Shown: positions 1-6,703, counted from the first letter of the stretch. The stretch is DNA of 15,208 nt from Gelidibacter sp035515035 (GCF_035515035.1 NZ_DATJCA010000096.1:1-15208); one strand, 5' to 3'. A program made the numbers and translations. The notes: generated by a model not told the origin, from the sequence alone.

Positions 1-741
1 TTTGGATAGTTCTTCGTAAGCAAAAATAAGTTTGCTCAACATATAGGAATTCGTGTAGAGCGTTTCTGAAGATTTGACTGTATAATCCCCGTTGATGCCT
101 ATCTTCAATGTGTTTAATTCCACATCAAAGTTATATAATTCGGCATTTGCCAAAAATCCGTTTTTTATCAAAGTTGAAATATCATCACCAACAATCAATT
201 TTTGGTAATTATCTTTCATTGGTAATTTGATATTGGAACTTAGCGGCGTTGCGGTGACCCCAAGAATAAAACAGTTTTCAAAAAATTTAAACAGTTTTCT
301 GAATGAATTGTAATGGGCCTCATCAATAATGACCAATCCAATATCTTCCAATCGTAATTTTTTATCATTGAGACGGTTGTTTAAGGTCTCAACCATGGCC
401 ACGAAACATTTATATTGGTCCTGATCAGGAAGCTCCTTGACATGACTGTTGATGACTTTATTTTCGACATCAAAATTAGTCAGCATTTTAGAGGTTTGTT
501 TACACAGCTCAATACGATGTGTGAGGATGACCACCTTCTTATTGTGGTCTTTGATATAGCGTCTTACAATCTCAGAAAAAATTACAGTCTTCCCTCCTCC
601 CGTTGGCAGTTGGTACAACAAATTAAAATTATCTGGAGCAGAATCCATGACCTCAAAAATCTTGTTCAAATCAGAAAGCTGATAATCATAAAGATCTTTT
701 TTGGTTTCAGGTTTGTTAAGGTGCTCTAAAGTTTCGGACAT
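1..741 (-). CDS. DEAD/DEAH-box helicase, N-terminal part (gene continues beyond the left edge)
   Basis: Reading the minus strand from an ATG at 741 gives 247 codons open to the window edge, so this is the N-terminal half of a superfamily 2 helicase. Visible motifs, in order: a Q-motif-like YDYQ (residues 18-21), Walker A LPTGGGKT (45-52), motif Ia around ILTHRIELCKQ (72-82), motif II IIDEAHYN (138-145) and motif III GVTATP (161-166). Together they form RecA-like domain 1 of an ATP-dependent nucleic acid translocase. The layout resembles restriction-endonuclease-subunit-R-like and RAD25/UvrB-like SF2 proteins, but the C-terminal half needed to assign a subfamily is outside the window. No restriction or modification partner is visible. 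A -7-like element lies 28 bases upstream. Helicase assignment is secure; the biological role is unknown. Confidence 0.9.
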   Translation of the reverse strand, partial: MSETLEHLNKPETKKDLYDYQLSDLNKIFEVMDSAPDNFNLLYQLPTGGGKTVIFSEIVRRYIKDHNKKVVILTHRIELCKQTSKMLTNFDVENKVINSHVKELPDQDQYKCFVAMVETLNNRLNDKKLRLEDIGLVIIDEAHYNSFRKLFKFFENCFILGVTATPLSSNIKLPMKDNYQKLIVGDDISTLIKNGFLANAELYNFDVELNTLKIGINGDYTVKSSETLYTNSYMLSKLIFAYEELSK

Positions 742-768
742 AAAAGTTGGGGTTCAAAAAAATTTTCA

Positions 769-776
769 CAAATTTA
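769..776 (-). promoter_or_regulatory. Bacteroidota -7 promoter element (TAAATTTG) for the helicase
   Basis: On the minus strand TAAATTTG matches the Bacteroidota housekeeping -7 consensus TAnnTTTG, 28 bases upstream of the helicase ATG. No TTG is found at the expected -33 spacing, so this is a half-match. Confidence 0.4.
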
Positions 777-901
777 AGGCTTTATAAGAGTTATTTGTGG
801 TTATTGTTGAAAAGAATTAACAATTATTGCGATTCTAATTCATGATTATCTGATAGTTATATAACCACAGGTGTTGTGACAAATTCCCACAAGATAAGGC
901 C

Positions 902-1024
902 ATGAACTCTTCAGCGGGAAAAACCTCTCAATTTGAGAGTTATTTTAATAGGAAAGTGTGTCAATATTTAGGTTACCAATCAGAGAGTTGGATATTTGAG
1001 ACTCATTCTCTGACCATTGTCTGA
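902..1024 (+). CDS. Possible small ORF, 40 codons, unknown
   Basis: An ATG-started frame (MNSSAGKTSQFESY...) of 40 codons ends in TGA 11 bases before the strong terminator at 1036-1073. Its codons look plausible and it contains a CQYLGYQSESW segment, but there is no recognisable domain and no good promoter upstream. A perfect 15-base inverted repeat (925-939) lies inside it, which could equally mean the region is regulatory rather than coding. It sits between the starts of the helicase unit and the end of hsp20. It may be a short protein, a gene remnant or chance; I do not recognise it. Confidence 0.25.
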   Translation: MNSSAGKTSQFESYFNRKVCQYLGYQSESWIFETHSLTIV

Positions 1025-1035
1025 GATAAATACAT

Positions 1036-1073
1036 AAAAAAGCCGTTTCAATTAATGTTGACACGGCTTTTTT
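1036..1073. terminator. Bidirectional intrinsic terminator downstream of hsp20
   Basis: Arms AAAAAAGCCGT and ACGGCTTTTTT flank a core in which TCAA and TTGA can also pair, giving a long stem with a small loop and A/T tracts on both sides. It begins 22 bases past the hsp20 stop on the minus strand. It could also stop transcription coming from the plus strand through 902-1024. Confidence 0.85.
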
Positions 1074-1095
1074 AAAATTCCTAGAATCTAGTTTC

Positions 1096-1575
1096 TTAAG
1101 AAATGGTAATTCGCTTAGCAGGCTTTTCTTTGGCCTCTTCTTTTTTCGGTAGATGTACCGTTAGAATACCATCTTGGTACTTGGCACTAATTTTATCAGA
1201 CTCAATAGTCTCTGGTAAGGTAAAGGTTCTTTTGAACGACGAATAGCCAAATTCGCGTCTTGTGTAATTTTCCTCTTTGTGTTCTTTCTCTTCTTTGGTT
1301 TCTGAAGAAATGGAAAGGATCTTATTATCGACATCAATATTGAAATCTGATTTTTTCATTCCAGGAACAGCAATTTCCAAATTGAATTCATCGGCATTCT
1401 CTTTAATATTTACCGCCGGAAGTGTCATTCCCGTATTAAAATTGGAAAGAAAACCGGTTCCCATTCCACTTTCAAACAAATTGTCAACCCAAGATGAAAA
1501 ACTTGGTAAAGAAGAAGATTCTCTTCTAGTAGAAACGTTGTTGCCATTTCTTGGCATTGTTACTAATGTACTCAT
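1096..1575 (-). CDS. Hsp20/alpha-crystallin family small heat shock protein
   Basis: A 159-residue ATP-independent holdase chaperone that binds unfolding proteins in the cytoplasm. The alpha-crystallin domain spans about residues 52-148. Visible signatures are the LEIAVPGMKKSDFNI strand region (66-80), the FKRTFTLPE segment (114-122) and the GILTVHLPKKE strand (136-146). The C-terminal tail carries an ITI (I-x-I) motif at 156-158, which in this family docks into a neighbouring subunit during oligomer assembly. The N-terminal arm is Ser/Arg/Asn-rich with Phe and Trp, typical of the disordered substrate-binding arm. Length is normal for bacterial IbpA/Hsp20-type proteins. The gene is monocistronic, ends in a strong terminator and is divergent from two tiny ORFs. 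A near-consensus -7 box (TGATTTTG, 1623-1630) lies upstream. Stress regulation is expected from the family but not proven by the sequence. Confidence 0.95.
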   Translation of the reverse strand: MSTLVTMPRNGNNVSTRRESSSLPSFSSWVDNLFESGMGTGFLSNFNTGMTLPAVNIKENADEFNLEIAVPGMKKSDFNIDVDNKILSISSETKEEKEHKEENYTRREFGYSSFKRTFTLPETIESDKISAKYQDGILTVHLPKKEEAKEKPAKRITIS

Positions 1576-1676
1576 TGTTATTCAAATTTTATAAGTTAAA
1601 CTTTTATTTGATAGCTATACTACAAAATCAATACCACTTGCGAATATGCTACTATTGACTGACATTTCACATCAAA

Positions 1677-1731
1677 AAACGACATTTTGGCACCTTTAAA
1701 CCCTTGTAAACTACCATTTTGACAGTTTAAA
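1677..1731. repeat. Two degenerate 24-bp direct repeats in the hsp20 divergent intergenic region
   Basis: Copies at 1677-1700 and 1708-1731 share AAAC at the left end, a CATTTTG core shifted by one base, and TTTAAA at the right end; 16 of 24 positions match without gaps. The copy starts are 31 bp apart, close to three helical turns. A related GACATTT occurs at 1661-1667. Placement between divergent genes suggests binding sites for a regulator; this is inference. Confidence 0.45.
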
Positions 1732-1766
1732 GATGAAATCAACTAATTTGTATAGCATAGTACTGT

Positions 1767-1802
1767 AACAAATTATTTGTTGTGTCGTCTTTAAGGTATA
1801 AT
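1767..1802 (+). promoter_or_regulatory. Perfect palindrome and TATAAT box upstream of the tiny ORFs
   Basis: AACAAAT-T-ATTTGTT (1767-1781) is a perfect 15-base inverted repeat. It lies 15 bases upstream of TATAAT (1797-1802), in the position where an operator would overlap the -35 region. The ATG of the first tiny ORF lies 21 bases after TATAAT. The -10 box resembles a canonical sigma-70 site rather than the TAnnTTTG element used elsewhere in this window, so the promoter call is tentative. Confidence 0.35.
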
Positions 1803-1823
1803 CATTAATTAAATATAGAAATC

Positions 1824-1913
1824 ATGAGAACATTAAACAGTAATCAATCCACAGGAACCTTTCAGAACTCAAAAACGTCTACTTGGAACACTAAGCGCCG
1901 TTTTAAAAATTAA
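1824..1913 (+). CDS. Tiny ORF 1 (29 residues), unknown
   Basis: The frame starts ATGAGAACATTA (MRTLNSNQS...) after an A-rich leader and ends in TAA. It encodes a polar, Ser/Thr/Asn-rich peptide with one Trp and a basic end (TKRRFKN). There is no signal peptide, membrane segment or known domain. It is followed 58 bases later by a second tiny ORF that also begins M-basic-T-L, and a strong terminator closes the pair. Upstream are a palindrome, a TATAAT box and direct repeats. The tight promoter-ORF-ORF-terminator layout argues for a real transcript, but whether the peptides matter or the RNA is the product cannot be told here. Confidence 0.45.
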   Translation: MRTLNSNQSTGTFQNSKTSTWNTKRRFKN

Positions 1914-1971
1914 ATCCATTTCAATTTCATCAATCTTCCACAGCTAAATAGTGGCTCTTAAACTTTGTACA

Positions 1972-2070
1972 ATGAAAACTTTATCCAAAATAATCGATTC
2001 TTCCTGGACTCAAAATGACGATTTGGAGACGACGAGAGCTCAATCTTCATTCATTCCGCTGGCGTCTTAA
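1972..2070 (+). CDS. Tiny ORF 2 (32 residues), unknown
   Basis: The frame starts ATGAAAACTTTA (MKTLSKIIDSSWTQNDD...) and ends in TAA inside the loop of the terminator at 2058-2082. Stop codons embedded in terminator hairpins are common for genuine short genes. The peptide is mixed polar, has one Trp and carries no recognisable domain. It shares only the M-(R/K)-T-L start with tiny ORF 1. It could be a small protein, a leader peptide or part of a regulatory RNA. Confidence 0.45.
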   Translation: MKTLSKIIDSSWTQNDDLETTRAQSSFIPLAS

Positions 2071-2090
2071 TCAAACGCCAGCATTTTTGT
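2058..2090 (+). terminator. Intrinsic terminator closing the tiny-ORF unit
   Basis: GCTGGCGT (2058-2065) pairs perfectly with ACGCCAGC (2075-2082) across a 9-base loop and is followed by ATTTTTGT. The GC-rich stem followed by a T-tract on the plus strand marks the end of the 1824-2070 transcript. Confidence 0.8.
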
Positions 2091-2105
2091 GTGCCCTCAG
2101 TGAGT

Positions 2106-2138
2106 AAAAGGTTCTATAACAGCTATTACCTTTTTATT
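2106..2138. terminator. Weak possible second terminator
   Basis: AAAAGGT (2106-2112) and ACCTTTT (2128-2134) can pair, with a short ATA/TAT extension inside and T-rich sequence after. It could serve the 3D-domain gene on the minus strand, whose stop is at 2284, but the stem is weak and distant. Confidence 0.25.
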
Positions 2139-2283
2139 AGTGATTTTAGTAGTGAGCCACCTGTGATATGCAATTTCCAAATGTCCACTTAAATTTGGTT
2201 GCCAACTTTTTTATTAGAACTTCATTGAAATATTGCAAAAAACACACGCTTGTCTATACGCATGGCAAGATCAATTCAAATGG

Positions 2284-2685
2284 TCAATGGATTACGGGCA
2301 ATCTAAAGTCGACACACACCTTTCTCCTCCCCCACGCTCTTGCCGCCTCAATATCTTCTCCCATATAAATGTCAATATGGTTACGCCATTTACGGTGCAT
2401 TTTATCTTTTACCAAATAAACACCGTCAAAACCTTCAATAACGACAGGCGTGTTATGTTTTAAACCTTTACGCAACAAATCTCGAGATACGGCAATATAT
2501 TTCATGCCTGGTTTTAAAGTGTCGCCAAATGCAGTTATATTAGGGTTTCCACTTGTTTGCCTAACAGTAGAATTGTAAGCTGACGCCGTTACCACAACAG
2601 AATCCCAAACATATTCAGACGCCTCCTTTTGTTCTTCAGAACAACTCATGGCTAAGAGGATCAAAAATAGAAATGGGATTCGCAT
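2284..2685 (-). CDS. 3D (Asp-Asp-Asp) domain lipoprotein
   Basis: A 133-residue exported lipoprotein with a double-psi beta-barrel 3D domain, the fold shared with the C-terminus of MltA and with YuiC/Rpf2-type muralytic proteins. The start at 2685 gives a compact signal peptide (MRIPFLFLILLAMSC) with Cys15 as the lipidated residue; an ATG six codons upstream (2703) is in frame but adds residues before the signal. The 3D domain covers about residues 30-126. Asp94 (VKDKM) and Asp105 (HIDIYMG) are candidates for the family's conserved acidic residues, and the ending EAARAWGRRKVCV is typical. It is likely anchored in the envelope and acts on, or binds, peptidoglycan; the enzymatic activity is inferred from the fold. 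It is divergent from an M19 dipeptidase lipoprotein, with 65 bases between starts. Confidence 0.85.
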   Translation of the reverse strand: MRIPFLFLILLAMSCSEEQKEASEYVWDSVVVTASAYNSTVRQTSGNPNITAFGDTLKPGMKYIAVSRDLLRKGLKHNTPVVIEGFDGVYLVKDKMHRKWRNHIDIYMGEDIEAARAWGRRKVCVDFRLPVIH

Positions 2686-2750
2686 AAAATAAATATACAA
2701 CATAAATACAATTTTGTAACTTGGGGCTTTTAAAATTTAAAAAACCACCG

Positions 2751-4067
2751 ATGAAAAAAACAATTCTTTCCCTAAGTCTCCTTGCTCTTTTAACGAGCTG
2801 CAAAAACGACAAGAAACAAATGGTCGTAACTGATGATCCAGCACAAGACTCCATTGCGCTTATAGAACGCGCAAAAGCCATACATGAACGTGTCATAACA
2901 CTTGACACGCATTGTGACATCGACGTCAAAAACTTCACCGATGAGGTCAACTACACCCAAGACCTTAATTCTCAGGTCACTTTGCCAAAAATGAATGAAG
3001 GCGGATTGGACGTGGCTTGGTTTATTGTTTATACCGGCCAAGATGAACTTACAGATAAAGGTTTTAAGAAAGCTTATAATAATGCAATGGATAAATATAA
3101 TGCCATCCATAAATTGGTAGATGACATTGCGCCCAATCAAATTGAGTTGGCATTAACTTCAGACGATGTGCGACGCATTGTAAAATCGGGTAAAAAAGTA
3201 GCCATGATCGGTATTGAAAATGGCTACCCAATTGGAAAAGACATCTCTAACGTTCAGAAATTCTATGATTTAGGCGGCCGCTATATGTCTTTGGCCCATA
3301 ATGGTCATAGCCAATTGAGTGATAGTAATACTGGCGAAGCGGATTCCATTTGGTTGCATAATGGATTGAGTGATTTAGGTAAAAAGGTGATCAAAGAAAT
3401 GAATCGATTAGGGATGATGGTCGATGTGTCACATCCAAGTAAGGAAGCCATGAGAGATATGATTGAACTGACTGAAGCACCAATCATCGCCTCTCACTCT
3501 TCAGCCAGAGCGTTGTGCGACCATAGTCGGAATTTAGATGATGAACAATTGGAATGGTTAAAAAAGAATAATGGCGTAGCACAAGCGGTTGCATTTCCAG
3601 CGTACCTAAATACTGAAAAATCTGAGAAACGCGCTGCTTTCAAAAAAGAAGTTGCTTTGACCGTCATGGATTCCATGAATGTTGCTTACTTGGACTGGGA
3701 CGCGGTTAAGGAACTGAAAGCAGATGAACGTGAGGCTTATTTTGAAGTTTTACAAAAAGTGAATCCTATAGTAGAAGCTAAAATGAAAACCATGAAAAAC
3801 GTTCCAGAAGCTGTGAATGTTTCAGATTTTGTAGATCATATTGATTATATGGTGAATAAAATTGGGATCGAACATGTTGGGATTAGTAGTGACTTTGATG
3901 GCGGCGGAGGCATTGAAGGCTGGAATGATGCTTCAGAAACCTTCAACGTCACTTTAGAGCTTGTAAAACGTGGTTATACTGAAGAGCAGATTGGCTTGCT
4001 TTGGAGCGGGAATTTACTAAGAGTATTGGATGATGTTCAAGCTGTGGCAAAAAGGTTACAGAGTTAA
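2751..4067 (+). CDS. Membrane dipeptidase (peptidase M19) lipoprotein
   Basis: A 438-residue zinc-dependent dipeptidase of the renal dipeptidase family, which cleaves dipeptides and accepts D-residues at the C-terminal position. The ATG at 2751 gives a classic lipoprotein signal (MKKTILSLSLLALLTSC, Cys17); a start 30 bases upstream would bury the signal and is less likely. The metal and active-site residues are all visible: His54/Asp56 in DTHCD, bridging Glu156 in GIENG, His183 in LAHNGH, His228 in DVSHPS, His249 and Arg253 in SHSSAR, and Asp381 in SSDFDGGGG. Length is usual for Bacteroidota members. Envelope location suggests scavenging of peptides, possibly peptidoglycan-derived. The gene is monocistronic with a strong terminator 20 bases downstream. 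Confidence 0.95.
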   Translation: MKKTILSLSLLALLTSCKNDKKQMVVTDDPAQDSIALIERAKAIHERVITLDTHCDIDVKNFTDEVNYTQDLNSQVTLPKMNEGGLDVAWFIVYTGQDELTDKGFKKAYNNAMDKYNAIHKLVDDIAPNQIELALTSDDVRRIVKSGKKVAMIGIENGYPIGKDISNVQKFYDLGGRYMSLAHNGHSQLSDSNTGEADSIWLHNGLSDLGKKVIKEMNRLGMMVDVSHPSKEAMRDMIELTEAPIIASHSSARALCDHSRNLDDEQLEWLKKNNGVAQAVAFPAYLNTEKSEKRAAFKKEVALTVMDSMNVAYLDWDAVKELKADEREAYFEVLQKVNPIVEAKMKTMKNVPEAVNVSDFVDHIDYMVNKIGIEHVGISSDFDGGGGIEGWNDASETFNVTLELVKRGYTEEQIGLLWSGNLLRVLDDVQAVAKRLQS

Positions 4068-4087
4068 TTTTGATCAATAAAAAATTA

Positions 4088-4114
4088 AAAAAGTCCGCAT
4101 TTAGCGGACTTTTT
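4088..4114. terminator. Bidirectional terminator between the dipeptidase and DUF2007 genes
   Basis: AAAAAGTCCGC and GCGGACTTTTT pair perfectly (11 bp) around the loop ATTTA. It lies between convergent genes ending at 4067 (+) and 4137 (-), with T-tracts on both strands, so it can serve both. Confidence 0.9.
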
Positions 4115-4136
4115 GCTTTCTAAAAAAAACGAAAAT

Positions 4137-4346
4137 TTAATCTTTTACTCGTTCTATAAGTTGAAGCGATTTTTCAGAATCTGCTTCAGAAACAAAAATT
4201 TGAATCTCTCCAAAGATTCCTGCATAAGAAGAATCCATTTTATTGACCTCCTGAAACTCTATACCTTCATTTTCCAGTATGTTTTTAATTTCCATGGCCC
4301 TAACTTGGGAAGTGCCTGAATATATTTTGATGTCGCTCATAATCAT
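4137..4346 (-). CDS. DUF2007 family small protein
   Basis: A 69-residue soluble protein (67 if the second ATG at 4340 is used). The pattern IKIYSGTSQVRAMEIKNILE followed by GIEFQEVN and a late EIQIFVSEADSEKSLQLIE segment fits DUF2007, a small ferredoxin-like alpha/beta domain labelled as a putative signal-transducing or PII-interacting protein. Its biochemical role is not established. It has no cysteines, no signal peptide and no membrane segment. It has its own promoter (4417-4445) and shares a terminator with the dipeptidase gene. The family call rests on pattern recognition. Confidence 0.75.
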   Translation of the reverse strand: MIMSDIKIYSGTSQVRAMEIKNILENEGIEFQEVNKMDSSYAGIFGEIQIFVSEADSEKSLQLIERVKD

Positions 4347-4416
4347 TGGTTTTTAAAATTGACGTTATCTCTGTAAGTTAGTCAAAAAAAATAATATTAA
4401 GAAGATAAAACGACCT

Positions 4417-4445
4417 CAAACGTACGTTTCTTTAATCCATACCAA
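4417..4445 (-). promoter_or_regulatory. Full Bacteroidota promoter (-33 TTG, 18 bp, -7 TACGTTTG) for DUF2007
   Basis: On the minus strand TTG (4443-4445) is followed after 18 bases by TACGTTTG (4417-4424), an exact TAnnTTTG. This spacing falls in the range described for the flavobacterial housekeeping sigma factor. The gene starts 71-77 bases downstream. Confidence 0.65.
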
Positions 4446-4553
4446 TTTTAGAGAACAACCAATGGAGTAAAACGCCCACAGTGCCTTTATGTATACGATT
4501 ATAAAATCTGCAAGGTACATTTGTGACCGCTACGCCTATCAGAACATGGAAAA

Positions 4554-6554
4554 CTAATATTCCAAAAGCGCTCTTAATGCCGATTCAAACCTTCCTTTCG
4601 CCAAATACTGATCTTCCAATTGGTTGATAAATGGGATAGGTGTTTCCATACTTGCCACCCTTTTGACTGGTGCGTCCAAATATTCAAAACAATTTTCCAT
4701 AATCAAGGCACTCAAATCGCTGGCAATTCCACCGAACAACGAATCCTCCTGAAGAATGATGGCGCGTCCAGTTTTCTTAACCGACTTGTAAATGGCCTCG
4801 GTATCTAAAGGTTGCAAGGTTCTTAAATCGATGAGATCAGCAGAAACATCTTTGTTGTTTTCCAAAGTGTCCAAAGCCCAATGCACCCCAGCACCATAAG
4901 TTATAATCGTAATAGCCTCACCTTCTTTTAAGAGTGATGCTTTTCCAAAAGGAATAGTGAAATAATCTGTTGGAACATCTTGCCTGATGCTTCTATATAG
5001 AGCTTTATGCTCAAAATACATTACCGGATTTGGATCATTGATCGCGGTTGCCAACAAACCTTTGGCGTCATAAGGAAAGGCCGGATAAACTACTTTTAAT
5101 CCCGGGGTTTTTGTAAACCAAGCTTCGTTGGTCTGCGAATGGAAAGGTCCCGCCGCTACCCCTGCACCGCAAGGCATCCTGATCACCACATCGGCTTTTT
5201 CATTCCAACGGTAATGTGATTTCGCCAAATAGTTGACAATCGGATTAAACCCTGAACTCACAAAATCGGCAAATTGCATTTCCACTACAGCTTTCATACC
5301 TGCAATGGAAAGCCCCATTGCGGTTTCCACAATGGCCGATTCACAAATTGGTGTATTTCGCACACGTTCATTTCCAAACTCTTCCACAAAGCCTTCTGTT
5401 ATTTTGAAGACGCCACCATATTCGGCAATATCCTGCCCCATGATAACGAGGTCTCTATGCCGCTGCATACTCTGTCTTAATCCTTGGGAGATGGCATCAA
5501 TAAATCGAATGTTTTCTGGTTCTGATTTCGGCACAATGTGTTGATATTCAAAAGGTTTATAGACATCACCTAATTCGACACTTTTATCTGGAACTATCGC
5601 TTCTTCTGCGCCGGCAACTTGTAAGGCCTCGTCAATTTCGGCTTTGAAAGCTTGACGTAACTCTTCGTCTTTAGCGGCAGTAAGTACCCCTAAGTTAAGA
5701 AGGTAGTTTCTATAATTTGTAATTGGATCTTTAATTTCCCATTCTTCCATTAATTCATTAGGCACATATTTAGTACCACTTGCTTCCTCGTGGCCACGCA
5801 TTCTAAAGGTCTTAAATTCAATTAAAATAGGACGTGGCCGTTTGCGTATGCTTTCGGCAAGTTTCAACACTTTCCCATAGACCTCAAGAATATTGTTGCC
5901 ATCAAAAATAAAAGAATCAATGCCGTAGCCCTTACCTCTATCGGCTAAATCCTTGCAGTAATATTGCTCTGAAGTTGGTGTTGATAAGCCATAGCCATTA
6001 TTTTCGATGCAAAAAATGACCGGTAATTGCCAAACAGCAGCCACGTTTAAAGCTTCGTGGAAATCGCCTTCGCTTGTCCCACCTTCTCCTGTAAAAACGG
6101 CCGTAACCTGGCCTTTATTTTTCAGCTTACTAGCTAATGCGATCCCATCAGCCACGCCCAATTGCGGACCTAAATGGGAAATCATCCCAACAATATGATA
6201 ATCTTGGGTTCCAAAGTGGAAGGAGCGATCTCGCCCTTTTGTAAACCCATTGGCTTTTCCTTGCCATTGACTAAATAATCGGTGCAATGGAATATCGCGC
6301 GTTGTAAAAACGCCCAAGTTGCGATGCATTGGCAAGATGTATTCGTTGGTTTGCAACGCCATTGTCACACCAACAGAAATGGCTTCTTGCCCAATGCCAG
6401 AAAACCATTTGGAAACTTTGCCTTGACGTATGAGAATGAGCATCTTCTCTTCAATCAATCTTGGCTTCAACATGTTCTTATAGAGTTGAAGAAGAATCCT
6501 ATCATCAAGATTTTTCTTATCGTAATTTATATGGCTCTTAGCAGATGTCAACAT
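4554..6554 (-). CDS. Branched-chain 2-oxoacid dehydrogenase E1, fused alpha and beta subunits
   Basis: A 666-residue thiamine-diphosphate enzyme that decarboxylates branched-chain 2-oxoacids and loads the acyl group onto lipoyl-E2. Residues ~15-320 are the alpha part, with the TPP/Mg motif GEGGTSEGDFHEALN (156-170) ending in NN (185-186). The GEG form is common in BCKDH alpha chains, where PDH usually has GDG. Residues ~345-666 are the beta part, with QDIAEYGGVFKIT (374-386), ESAIVETAMGLS (405-416) and the conserved PFHSQTNEAWFTKTPGLK region (470-487). The ATG at 6554 is chosen over a TTG nine bases upstream. The fusion is common in Bacteroidota. No E2 or E3 gene is adjacent, so the complex is assembled from distant loci. 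A TACATTTG -7 box lies just upstream, and the gene is divergent from a dioxygenase. PDH activity cannot be fully excluded. Confidence 0.92.
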   Translation of the reverse strand: MLTSAKSHINYDKKNLDDRILLQLYKNMLKPRLIEEKMLILIRQGKVSKWFSGIGQEAISVGVTMALQTNEYILPMHRNLGVFTTRDIPLHRLFSQWQGKANGFTKGRDRSFHFGTQDYHIVGMISHLGPQLGVADGIALASKLKNKGQVTAVFTGEGGTSEGDFHEALNVAAVWQLPVIFCIENNGYGLSTPTSEQYYCKDLADRGKGYGIDSFIFDGNNILEVYGKVLKLAESIRKRPRPILIEFKTFRMRGHEEASGTKYVPNELMEEWEIKDPITNYRNYLLNLGVLTAAKDEELRQAFKAEIDEALQVAGAEEAIVPDKSVELGDVYKPFEYQHIVPKSEPENIRFIDAISQGLRQSMQRHRDLVIMGQDIAEYGGVFKITEGFVEEFGNERVRNTPICESAIVETAMGLSIAGMKAVVEMQFADFVSSGFNPIVNYLAKSHYRWNEKADVVIRMPCGAGVAAGPFHSQTNEAWFTKTPGLKVVYPAFPYDAKGLLATAINDPNPVMYFEHKALYRSIRQDVPTDYFTIPFGKASLLKEGEAITIITYGAGVHWALDTLENNKDVSADLIDLRTLQPLDTEAIYKSVKKTGRAIILQEDSLFGGIASDLSALIMENCFEYLDAPVKRVASMETPIPFINQLEDQYLAKGRFESALRALLEY

Positions 6555-6574
6555 AAGGTTCAAGTTTTAAAGTT

Positions 6575-6582
6575 CAAATGTA
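6575..6582 (-). promoter_or_regulatory. -7 element (TACATTTG) for the E1 gene
   Basis: Exact TAnnTTTG on the minus strand, 20 bases upstream of the ATG at 6554. The predicted short leader supports the ATG over the TTG at 6563. No well-placed -33 TTG is seen. Confidence 0.5.
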
Positions 6583-6659
6583 AATAAAAATAGAGAGATT
6601 GACTCTAAACCCCCAATCTTTTAGCGTAATAAAGCAACTACATTTAGCAGTATTTTCGT

Positions 6660-6667
6660 TACTTTTG
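6660..6667 (+). promoter_or_regulatory. -7 element (TACTTTTG) for the dioxygenase
   Basis: Exact TAnnTTTG match 36 bases upstream of the ATG at 6704, without a clear -33 TTG. It lies back to back with the E1 promoter in the divergent intergenic region. Confidence 0.5.
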
Positions 6668-6703
6668 TAATAAAGGCAATTAAATCTAATAACTTATATA
6701 ATT

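Larger units (their letters stand above)
742..1095. other. Intergenic stretch between the helicase and hsp20
   Basis: This 354-base AT-rich spacer holds the helicase -7 element, the doubtful 40-codon ORF, a perfect inverted repeat CTCTCAA-T-TTGAGAG (925-939), a looser TCAGAGA/TCTCTGA pair (980-986 and 1007-1013) and the terminator at 1036-1073. Nothing else is recognised in it. Confidence 0.6.

Noticed and set aside
415..729. 104-codon plus-strand frame
   Set aside because: Lies wholly opposite the helicase gene, whose minus-strand frame has intact Walker and DEAH motifs.
1277..1594. 105-codon plus-strand frame
   Set aside because: Antisense shadow of hsp20 with no domain of its own.
1687..1706. 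Sigma-54-like TGGCAC within the first direct repeat
   Set aside because: The -12 TTG half is at the wrong spacing, so it does not form a -24/-12 promoter.
1733..1768. 11-codon ATG frame (MKSTNLYSIVL) between the repeats and the palindrome
   Set aside because: Too short, without promoter or terminator context; likely chance.
2168..2368. 66-codon plus-strand frame
   Set aside because: Runs into the antisense of the 3D-domain gene and has no coding-like features.
2721..2750. Upstream ATG extending the dipeptidase by 10 residues
   Set aside because: It would place a charged segment before the lipoprotein signal; the ATG at 2751 gives a normal signal peptide.
6555..6563. TTG start extending E1 by three residues
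   Set aside because: The ATG at 6554 is in frame and sits at a better distance from the -7 box.
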